Part shown: piece after piece, positions 14,736-26,700 of the stretch
How the letters are laid out: every line of letters starts with the position of its first letter
How positions within the stretch are numbered: the stretch's first letter is position 1
Origin: Hymenolepis diminuta
Lineage: Eukaryota; Platyhelminthes; Cestoda; Cyclophyllidea; Hymenolepididae
DNA: 64,000 bases
NCBI GenBank assembly: GCA_900708905.1
Contig: CAADRB010000017.1
Span: forward strand, 845,125 to 909,124
Direction: 5' to 3'
Notes under the pieces: model-generated
What the model was told of the DNA's origin: nothing
The model's database searches: none
The model's input: only the letters and a program-made list of their open reading frames with translations
Made by a program: the position numbers and the translations under genes

Positions 14736-17700
14736 GTGAGTTTCGTTTTTTACTATTGAGAAGTCCTTTATTTCCTTTATCTAACAATAAATATTATTTT
14801 CTACGTTTATCGAAATTTTAACCTTTTTGTTGTGGATTTCATATTTTAGCTAAACGGAAAGTCGATGACGAAGAGGCTGGCAATTTGGCTAAAACAAAGC
14901 GTTTGGATGGCAGAAAATGCACTGATTTGATTGTCCTCAATTTGCCATGGAGGGTTGATGAAGCCGCTTTAAAAACTTATTTCTCAAGATACGGGGAAGT
15001 CGTTATGGCTCAGGTACGTTATTTATGTTCTGTTTATAAATGTTAAGTAATATGAATACATATACTGCGAAGGTGACAGCGCCCAACAATTGTAATTAAC
15101 TCGGCTCTCTTCGATCTGATTGGCGAGTAACACTTTTAGTTAAGGGGCACTCCAGAACTGTCCTTGTTTATCTAGTTGGATTTCTTGAGGACATTCATTA
15201 GAAATCGATAAGCACAATGCTACTTTCCACGAGCACTTGTACATATGTGTATTGCCGTCAAAATACTACTGCGGTACCTTTTAAAACTAGGCTTGAAAGA
15301 ACCAGTAGTCATTGAGATTGTTTGCATTGGTGGCTCAGCGTTTACCGGATTCGATGTCCATCAATTCACACTCAATGAGTGAAATGGCCAATCGTAGGGA
15401 GGTTTCATTTTCACTTGGAAATCCTCATTATGCTAATCCTCAATGCGAGGTGGGGGTTGATAAGGGCTCCCTGAATTGCCTTGAGAGTTAATCCGTTTAT
15501 GTCACCTCAGTTTTTTTCCGTATCTTCGGGAATATATAGTATTAGAATAACAGGTAATTGATGATGGTTTACAGACTGTTTTTTCAGTAAAACCTAGGAA
15601 AATATTTTTTGTTTATTTGTGGTATGGGTTTGATGCACATTTAGCGAGCAGAATGGCTAACTTCACTGGTTAAGTCTGGCTAATAATGATGGAAGTAGGG
15701 TTCCAGTTATCACTGGGGGATCCCCTTGACGGTAATCTTCATTGCGAGATGAGTTTTGGTGAATGCCCTCTTAAATAAACTTTCCTAGGTCTTTCCAATA
15801 CATGGAGATGCTTTAAGAGTAAAATGTTTCAACATTGTCTCGTATCCATAGCGTTTTAGAAAGGCAACTAATTGATTATGGTTTAAAATCAGACAATGGC
15901 TGTTGTCTATAATACGGAGCCTCTTTCTACTTTTTCAAGGTCAAAAGAGACCCTACCACGAGCCAAAGCCGTGGTTACGGATTCATTCGTTTTCGTGAAT
16001 ATGACGCTCAGGTTATGTGCCTTGCTGAGCGTCATTTTATTGAATCTAGGTGGTGCGACGTTCGCATCCCTATATCAAAGGTAGGTTGCTTTTAGTTGAA
16101 CTTTCTCACCGCTTAATATTGCATGGCATCCCTTAATGCTCATACTATAACTAATTTACTGTTTGCTTGCTTTGTGTGTATGCGTTTGTTTGTGATGTCG
16201 TTTTCACTTGACCCCTCTGTTGTTTGTTCTGATTCCCTCTTTTGGCATGTTCCTCCCACTTCGTCAAGATCTCACCGAGTTACTGTTAACTGTCGTGTGC
16301 ACACGGTGACTCGTATGTGTACATGGCGTGATCTTAGTAGGTTTTTATTAAGGCAAGCGAATATGAAAGAATATCAAGTCTATAAGTTGTATGAAAGATA
16401 ACAATATTGACCAAGAAGCATAAATATTACAAATGATGAGAAAAGGTGGTCATTTGTCTCATGCCCGCCTCTATTAACTAGGAGCGATAAGCAGTCGATA
16501 ATTACGTAGCCTGGTCCATCCAATGACCACACTGAGCTTCCAATTCGGTTTCCTTAGTGGCCCACTCCGCGTACGGAGGTTTGCTTGAGTTTTGTCCGGC
16601 AAGGTTGCGAGCCTTATTCTAACACTTTTGAGGCATATATAGGTCCACTCATCCTTATCGTCACACCAACTCACGAAAAACAAAAAAACCAGACGTCCTC
16701 TCTCAGCCTATTTTATTTTACCTTTTTCTCACACCTGTGTGTCCACACACACTAGTTAGACATTCTTACCTAGCTCTTAACCTCTTTTCTATATATCCTA
16801 CTCTCACATTACGGCACACCAGTAGAAAACTATTATTGGTCCTGTTAGCCTTTAAAGTCGTTAATTCTGTGAGTGAATAGCTCTGAGCCTAACTCGATCA
16901 AACTCGGAAATGGTGCTACTTTAATATACACAGATCGTGGTTGATTGTTATTATTGTTGTGCGAACGATCAAGCAAGAAAGATCGATGTGGTGTCATTTT
17001 CGCATCCTTATTTCAGAGGTAGGTTTTTCGTGGTTGTCAATCCCGTCTCTCTCACCCCATGGGTTCATCATTAACATTGCATGTACTCATCTAACCAATT
17101 TTCTGTTGCCTTTGTGTGTATGCGTTTGATCCCCTCTGTTGCTTGTTCTGATTTTCTGCTTTGGCATGTTCTCCCCTTCGCATGTTCAACAATCTTGCCG
17201 AATGACCATAACACACACGTTTACACACCGAGATGGTGGTTGATTTCTAAAAGTTGTGTTGTGTGACCGATCGAGCGAGAAAGATTAGTAGTATGATGAT
17301 GCTGATGCTGAGTGCGAGTATGCCTGCTTGTTTCCCCCATTTTAGAGTGAAGGTGACAGGCAGGAGGTGCACCGAAAACTCCACATTGGACAACTCACTG
17401 AGGACATTACGGCTGATATGCTGCGTGATCACTTCTCTCAATTTGGGCATGTAAGTCTAAAAGGACAACTTTTTATTTTCCATCTTTATTGTAAACAGTA
17501 TCTCCGCCATCCAACTGTCCCTTCAATTCGGGGTGATTCTCTTAACCTGTTTGTCGTACTGGCTGTGGCTTTTTTTCTTGATATACTAGTTGACTAAGTT
17601 ATGTTTGTTTAAATTTACTCTTACTCTCAGAAAACGTTTCTCTACAAATACAAGACGGAGATCAGTTGTCTCTTGGTTCCCTTTTGTGCTGATGTGTTTC

Positions 17701-20700
17701 ATTTGACTGTGACGTTTTTCTGAAAATTGTGTCTGTTTAACTTTACTCTAACTTGCAGAAAGCAGGGGTGGAGAATAGATGACGAATAGAACTCTTCCTT
17801 TGGAGAGAGCTTATCAGCAGCAGCTTTTGTTAACTTGTTATTTTAGCGACATAAGCTAGCATCACTTGAATAGAAACCTAGGTGGTATATGTGTGTATGT
17901 GAGGATGAGAGATGGGTATTTACTCTGCGACAGGCCGTATTGGCCACTTGTGAGGGAACAAGGGATTTGGCGCATGTGCAAGGGCTGCTGAGTTTAAACT
18001 AGGGTAAAAACTCTGAAAAGTGGGTTTGAGGGGGAAGCCTGGTGAAAATCTGCAACATGTTAAGGCGCGTTTGTGTTGGCAGTTTGTTTTTATTTGCCGT
18101 TCAGATCTGACTAAGGGACTTTTATTCCAATTGAATTGGCTTTCAGATTTTCTCAATGCCTTCATTTTTTTAGATTTGGCGAGTGTGTAAAGCTTCAAAA
18201 TTCTGTAGTGCGTTTAGCTGAAATATTTGTATATATTGATGAGCTTGTATGCATTTCGGTTATCCTATGTTGCTTTTTCTTACCAAAGAGATAGAAGGCT
18301 GGTTGCACAGCTCATTTCTACAAATTTGGTGTATCTGACAAGTAGTCACTTTCAGTTAATAGACTTTACTAGGGTTCAAGTAGTAGCTATTAGCTTTGCT
18401 GCAAAGAATGCATTAGCAGCTACATATCTATATCTTTACATGGTAACTTAAATGTATTAGGATTTTTTCGCTCTACACCTTTCTACTGCGTATAAAATCC
18501 ACTTTTTTGAAGCTTAGTTGTATTACATTGCCAAATATTTGACATCCTTGTGTATTACTTTGACGGGTTAGCCTCTGGCTATTAAAGTATTTGTTTTGTT
18601 TAGAATTTTTGGATAACTAATTCTGGTTTGACAGCCTCAATTCAGTTTACACTGGAGTTTTAAATATTCAGTATCTGCTTCTTTTGTGTTAAATTTGAAG
18701 CTAGGTAATATTCGAAATGTTATACATTGATACTAAAGACATTACGAGTAAAAAAAGGAAAAAAGGCAGGTGAATAAACAAGAGTTAACCTTTAACAGTT
18801 TTATGAATAAAAGAACAAGAGAATAAAAGAAAGGGAAGCTAGTAGGATCATTTGGACGCCAGTATTAGGAGAGAGACGTAGCAAGGTAGAAAGGAGATTA
18901 GGTTTAATTATCTAGTATAAATTACATGAAACATAAACATGCAGAGATATCTCTGTGGGAGTTTGCAGGGCCACATTTACTGGTATCGCTGGACACGGGC
19001 AAACAGGGTAATTTGTTTTGATAAGGCCACGTCACGAGGGGAAAATGCACAAGATGGCATTGTCATGCAGTCCGGAGGAATTGTTTGGATAGGACAAAAA
19101 GCGGCCATTAAATTACTCAATCATTGGTAGGGTGGGTAACGGATTCGCCCATTTTGGTACATTACATAATACCCTGAATCATTCAATTATGGCCGGTTAA
19201 TTGGTGTGCATTCAATGAAATGGCATTTGGGATTTAAACTGGGTTCTGCTGCATATCTGTGCTTTAAAAGGAAATGCAGATGAGACCAATGAACGAGTTC
19301 TGATAATCAGAGCTTAGTCATAGTCCATCAGTGTTGCGCGGTGCAATTTCACAAACTAAGCATTATCAAAAACTCGCACTGGTTCTTTATCAATTTGAAC
19401 CCCTTCAAGATAAAAGGGGTAAGATATTGCCGCTGTCGATGTTTATGTTAATCTGATTATCTCTGTATAATGAGGAATCTGATTAGTTTTGACTTTAATG
19501 TCTTTAAATTGGTTAATTTATAGATATACTCTGCTATTTAATAATTGCATGTTTGTGTCATTTCCTTCTCATACGGCATTCTTAGTTAAATGCAGTTAGC
19601 AAAGTAGTGGTTAACGTCCCCATCTACAAAGCCATAGGTCATAGAATCGATACCCATCGATACAAACTCGATACGCGGACGGCTATTATATCGTATTGGT
19701 TAAATCTAGCTGGTAAGGAGATTGATATAATTCGGGTTTCTCATGTTTCATTGCATGTACCCAGGATGAATTTCTTAAATACTTTACGGAGTGTTTGTTT
19801 AAGTGCATTCTTCATCAATGTTCTTTATTTTTCATAGAATAAGAGTAGGAACTTTGATGGTTATTTTAATATAATCCCCGTTTAGTCCATAATTATTCGA
19901 TAAGGCCAATCGTTTTATGCCCTTATATTAAAACTATTTATATCAGCAAATTTTGTTTTAATATATTTACTGCTATCTGACTTTGGTTGTAAAATCGCAA
20001 TCCACAACATTCCATGCTAATGCAATTGTCAACAGTTGTTTAATTTTGGGTTGGAACAACTTTATGCAAGGCTTGAATTTGTTTCATTTTGCAAGCCAAT
20101 ATTAAGCACTTCCGTAGAGCCTGTGTGTTTATGTGTGTGCATCTTCATAATAATGTCACTTTCTCGCATAAATTCCCCCAGTTCTCTTTATTCACTTCTT
20201 CCTCCACCTACCACTTTGCCTAATTTATCAGCTTCAAATGACTAAATTTCGCTGGAATGCGCTGGACGACACATGATCGTGTTCTGCGCTCTTTATCCAA
20301 TCAGATGACATTTTAGCTGTCCTTTATTTTAATATCTTGAATTACTTGCTGTTCTCTCCCTTTTCCCCGACTCGCCTTTTTTAAATATGAATGAATGACT
20401 CACATTCATCTATCATCAGACAGGTGTTCGTTCTCTAGGTGGGCACGACAGGCTGGAGGTCGTACTCTGTCTATTTCCAGTTGTTTGTTGTAAGCTTTGG
20501 CAAGAAATAAACTTGTTCACTTTATTGTTTCACGTCTTTAACAGATGCAGCTGATGACGATTTCGACTATTAGGTATTTTGACACTTGAAGTGGTTAGTT
20601 AAATCATTTAACTACATTGATATTGCTTCCTGACTTCTGAAGCACTGAGAATAAGGGAGGTGGCTGCGATTTGAATTTAAGCCGAAAACGCACTGAGTAG

Positions 20701-23700
20701 CTTGTTTACTATACCGTTAATTTTTAGATATCTTATTGAATGCATATTAGTGGTCAGGTAACGGAAGTGGGAAACCTTAGATGCAAACTCATCAATATAT
20801 TACAACTTCAAACTGGAAGAATTTATCATAGGTTTCAAGTCATACTTTCACATAAATATTACGGATATTGAATGTTCCTACCAAAAATCCAACTAGCAGA
20901 TGTTTGTAGTTAGATCACTTGGTGATTATCTGCACCAAATCGAGCTAAATTGAGTTGGGGGATTCATTGTTAGTTTTTAAATTACTAAACCTGTGTCCTG
21001 TGTTCGCTCTTTTAATTTTAACGTCCTTTCACATTTGGACTGCACGCTATTCACCCCCTCTAACTCGTCTTAGCTTTCATTGTGAATGACTCACAATGTT
21101 TCTTGACTTTGCCAACGCGGAGGTATTCCGTGCTCTCTTCGTTTTTATTTTGGACGTTATAAATTTACGATTCAGATAGGGGTTTTGGCGTGGAATAGTT
21201 TCACTTACTTGCAGGACGTATTCAACTGCTCTCATTTGTTCGAACATTTATTCACTTTATCTCATTATTTCAACCTTTCATAAGGATAGTTGGCGGAATT
21301 TCTTGCTCTTTTCATAAAGTGATGGTATTTGTTGATTCCCATATTTACCGACTCATACGTGCTGAGTGATGCTTTTCAGAATTTTAATACATGACCTCCT
21401 GTAATCGCTTTAAAACTTTTACACAGAAATCTCCGAAAACTAAGGGGGAAGGAAATCGAATGAGTGATTAATTTGCTGATGGCTTGTCAGTTTTACACAG
21501 GATGGATGCTAGTGTAAGGGTATTGAAATAGGTATGACCGTAAACGCAGTGTCAAAACTTTAAACATTCCCTAAGATTGAAGTTTCTGAAGGAGTTTCCC
21601 GATGTTGGTAACTGGAACACTTGGTGGTCTGCTGCAAATCTGGTTAAATCTGAGTTGATATTTCGCGATTAGTGGTAATGTTATTGATAGATTTTACTGC
21701 TCAATAACGGTTAATTACTTAACCATGTGATCAGAATTTGAAGGCTGAGATAGCTATCTGTAATGTTGAGTGATGTTATCTTTGGCCAATAGAAACCTAA
21801 CATTTTCTTGTTAAACTTCTGGCTTATTCAATTTTTTGCGCATGAAAAATCTGCTTTAAGTTGTATATTCACTTCACCTCCTAAAATAATTCTTTTGAAA
21901 TGGAAATTTCTTGCAATTTTCAGACATCTTTTAGTGGACTATGGTGACTCAAATATAGAACACAGTTGAATTCAATGTTCAACATTTAAGACAGTGAGTG
22001 GGACCTCTTGTGTCTCTTATTGGCCGATCAGGGACTGATAATCCTCAATATTCCTTAATTTACGGAAAGCTTAGCAATACTTTAAGGTCTCTTCATCTAA
22101 TGATTATGAGCAGCAGATGTGTAGATATCTAGGATGCCCTGATATTTACAACAAATCAAGTTACATTTGGATTGAGAAATCGCTATTAGGAGTGATGTTG
22201 GCTATCAAGGTATGAAAACAAATGTATTGGAACATTGAAGAAATTCATTACTTCAATAGTAACCCGTATTTTTCTTTCTATGTATTCCAAATGTCCTTGT
22301 TATTACAATAACAGAAAGGAATGCTATTAATTCTTTTAAAATGTCGCTCTAATCTCGACAGGGTAAGGTAGATTGTATGTACAGCCAGACGCAATTTGAT
22401 CTTTCTACGCCAGTTGTTTTCGGTTTGGTGTCAAAAGGCATTCTCGCAGAACAAAGGGCCAATTGCTGGCGAATTCCTTCGAGGTTTACCACAAATCCTC
22501 TCCATTCGCATTCATTTATTTATTTGTTTGTGCGCGTAGGCATTTTTGTTAAATTTGGCGAGGATCGTAGGAGTACAATTTAACAGTATTTTTGACATGT
22601 ATGTATAATTAGGAAATCAATTAATTGAGGAAAAGAAATTCTTGTCGTTCTTTCTTTGACTGCTTTCCAAATTTGCTACAGGTAGTTAAAGCTTTAAAGC
22701 AAGTTTTGATAAAAATGGCGTTGTTAACGTAAACAATAAAATTTGGTGCTGTTGGTGTTCTCCTGATTTCTTTGGGGAAAAATCTTTTTACAACATTTCG
22801 TTTTGGAACCTAAATGTGTGAATATAAATGTTTAGTATAGTTTATGCCTAAACAAAGTATGGTTCAAAAGAACCAAGGTGAACGATACAAAGTCCTCGTA
22901 AAGTTTGCAAGATTTCAATATTGCTACTCTCTTAGGTATTCAATTTGTATAATGATCGAATATTTTATATTTACTTTACTAGAAAACGTCCACCTAATCA
23001 TTTAATAAGGATTATTATTCGGTTCTCGTACACTATAACATGATTAATATCGACTGTCAACGGAGCATTCGCAAACTCGTAATGGTTATATAACAGTAAC
23101 AGTAATGTATCTTATTCAAAAGTCGGAAAATGGGATGTGCTTCAAATGTCATATCCAGTTTCTTGATTGCAAGATTTTAGGAGTATTATTTAAGTTGCCA
23201 CTTGTGCAGAGCTGGATCGTTAGAGTAATACGGCTACTGTTACAGTGTATGTATGGGATGTTTTATCTTCAAAACCCTTTATAAATTTAACCGAGACTTT
23301 TAGGAATAGAGCATGAGAGCAAATCTGTTAAACCACCTATTTACTAAATGTCAAGATATCAGGAGCAACTTGAGCTTGCATAATGGAAAGAATGGTGGGC
23401 GTTTTGGAGATAATTTGCAGAATGTTAATTACTCATCCCGAGACAAGGGATAGCATCTGTAGTCTTGGGCCATGTTTGTCAGCGTCCTATTAAGGCGTCT
23501 ACTGGTTAACTGACCATCGAAATCATGTTACAGCAAGTATTCACTTATTAATTGGTTGCCAAGATGTCATAAGCAGAATGTGTCCGCTTTATTGATTATA
23601 AGGCCAATAGAGGTCATCTGCGCAAAATGTTCGGAAGGATTACCAGCAGCTAAGGTATGTTGTTTTTCCCTGTTATACAGGCTATTTCTTCTACAACAAA

Positions 23701-26700
23701 TCTTAAGTACGATAGAGAGAGAAAGAGAAGACGAGGTAGTGGTAAACAGAGTTTATTTGCAAAAGACCAGGAACTGCGAGGGCATGAGAGAGGGTATTCG
23801 TAATGGACATAGGTAATGAGAAGAGGGAGATAAAATCAAGGCAAGAACAAGATGTTCAATGTTGGAAACTCCTCAAAAACTGACCAGACTGATATTATCC
23901 AGGTGTGATCCGTCAGCTTAATTTGGCTTGTGGAGGGTCACAGTGACTAGTATTCATTTGAGAGGATCGGAAATTCACACCAACTGCCGAATTAAAAAGA
24001 AATGATTGTTAATCTGATGTTATCTGAATAGAAATGTGCTATTCATTTCCAAACAAAGTAAAATGCGGCACTGAGTGTTAATTATTGTCATCCTAGCGAT
24101 TACCTATAAGCTTAGATTTGAGAATTTACGCGCGTAATTGTTTCCCTAATCTTTTATTCTAGCGTTACAATGCGATTAACGATTATCTCATATGAAAACT
24201 GTTATGCGCCAGTGCTTTCCCACATTATGCAATAGGTGCAAGAATCGTGTTTAGCACGCATTCTAAATCACAATAGGTCTTAATCTCTTTCGCCCTCTTC
24301 TCCTCCACTTATGTTTATTAGCGTTACACTTAGTCTGTTTGTATGTATTTACATTTTGCTACGGCCTGACTCGTTCCACGAGAAAATTTGTGGACTCTTA
24401 CGGGGTCATATTTGTTTACTAGGGAATTAACCCGCCACATTCTAAAATGTCCATTTACTACTAAGGCGATTTTTTAGGGGATTATATGGGAAGGGGTTGA
24501 TATTTAAAGTTCTTGTGATGGTTTTGTACTGCTGAATTTGGTTTTAAAGTTCCTATTTCCATATCTAGACGTTTACCAGGAAGTAGACATCGGGGTATTT
24601 TGTGGCTCGATATTTGAATTACGTGGATAACCACTTGAATCGTTTGAATATTCTACTTAAGGTTGAAAGGCGAAAATTTTACTTTTGTAGACATTCTCTT
24701 TACGATTTTACGATAACTTGGTTAACTTAGTTACTGCAATGGCTCAAAATTTAGCAACCATACAATATTCAAATACCTTTAATCATTTTTAATGCTTTGT
24801 GATCAGAAGTGGTTAGCATTGTTAAAGTCTATATTATTAATGTACCTGGAAACCTGTAGATTAGTTGACACAATTTATGCACTTTTTAAGCCATAAATGG
24901 CCGTTAGAAAGGGACTTTCAAGAACGGCTTGCTAAGAAGTCCTGTTTTAAAGTAAATATAATTCAAATGAATTCGTTTATCTAACGAGTTAAATGCATCT
25001 TACAATAAAATAAATTGGTTGTTTTTAAGTAGTTCTTATTTTCTAAATGTTTTTTTTTCGACGAGTAAAAGGGCAGCGATATCTAGCTTGAACTCCGTTA
25101 GAGATACTTTTGCAGATCCCGCACAATTCATTAGTTTGCAAAACGACAATAGGATTTGGGAAGCACTTGAATTTATCTCCCAATTTTTACGACAGCTTTA
25201 ATTTCTAATTTTATAAGAAATAGTGCACAGAAAATGGGGAATAGGAACACTGGCATGGTCCCTTTCGTAGGCAGGTACGCATGCGTATCGAAAAGCAGCT
25301 ATTGTTCAAAGGACTATTAAAGCGAACTTTGTCTTCAATTTGTCTTGCTGGCTGCCAGTCTGTTGTTAAAAAATAGACGCCGTAAACTTGGTGTAAATCG
25401 AGGTAAAATTTATAGATTTATTAGCCAGTGGGACTTACTTCCTGTAGAAAAATGGGTATTTCATATGTGAAATGTTGACTTTAAAGTTATTGAATTAAGA
25501 CCTGAGATTGTAAAGGGATGGATCGTGGCACCAACGAGTAATCAGCTAGTGACATGGATCTCGTAGATCCTGCTGGGGTAAGTTTATTTGTCGTATGATT
25601 GTATTTATGTAATAATTTGTTCCTTTTAAATGGTCTGTTTTTTTCATTAAAACCGACGTCAAGGCAATTTGCCTGAGAACGGGCAAAATCCAAGTCCGAT
25701 TACGAATAAAATAGAGGCCCAAAAGGTGCTGCGACTAAAGTGTAGGTTTCAAAAGAGTCTCCATTTGATTTCTAGATTCGAGTTGTGCAATATTTCTTTA
25801 ACGGCTAGTTCACTTTTTCACGTCTTGGAATTCTAATTTTATGATTCCTCTGAAATATTGAGCAGCCTCTTGTCCACCATGTCCTATGTCTTTGACGGGT
25901 TGATGGATTTGGATGGTCGGTCTTGCTTCGTCAAATCATTTTCTCGACTAGTACTGTGGTGTATGACCCCTTGATCCTTTTACTCTGTAAGGTAATAATT
26001 GAGAAGCACAGGACTAAATGCAACCTTCTAATATTTTTTTTCGTTAATTTTCGTCACCGTTATTTCACCGGCACACAATCGTAAGTTTATATTTAAATTG
26101 TGTTGTTTGATAATTCATTCTTCAATTGATTGAATTCATACGATTCTAACGTCACCACTGATATAACGGCTAGTAGTCATGGTAGTAGCGATATGATTAG
26201 TTGTCCACTGCGGTTGCGCCATGCTACAGTTTGGGAGACGATGCTTAGTTCAAACGACTTTTATCACGAAGATACATTTGCCCTTGTATGGATTTAGATC
26301 AGCAGGAAACGGTTGATTGTCTGGTTAGCCACTAATTCCAGTTGGGTAAGGTTATTTTCTCAGACATGAGCGAGAAATACCAGTAATCACCGAACGAAAA
26401 CAAAAAGATATGTTTATCAATTTTTGCCTAAACTATTGTTAAAAATGTTAATTTTCTGATCTTCGTTTTGTGCGTATTTGTCAAAGGTGAATGTAAATTC
26501 TTATAGTACAAGGTTTTGACCTTGGATGCCAGCCATTTTTGAACCCATTTGGTTGCTTATTTATACAGACAGTTTATCTAATCTACAGTTTAATTGTTGA
26601 ATATTCACGGCCTTTTACCTTGAAAATTGCAGCGGCCTTGAGCTTTTTTATGAAAATCAGGTCTTCACTTGTATCATTAGGGCATATTTTTATTACTGCT

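Larger units (their letters stand above)
14736..15939 (+). other. TDP-43 introns 1 and 2
   Basis: Intron 1 is 14736-14849 and intron 2 is 15014-15939, with exon 2 between them. Intron 2 holds two decayed tRNA-derived SINE-like copies (about 15325-15485 and 15610-15775). No other gene is visible. Confidence 0.75.
16081..17345 (+). other. TDP-43 intron 3 with local tandem duplication
   Basis: About 295 bp starting at 16938 repeats as far as 17231, and its beginning recurs at 17232-17286. The unit also resembles 16041-16336, which includes the end of exon 3. A block at about 16340-16936 with a higher-GC core (16480-16640) separates the first copy from the later ones. TG-rich tracts recur (GTGTGTATGCGTTTG near 16171 and 17114). 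Confidence 0.65.
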
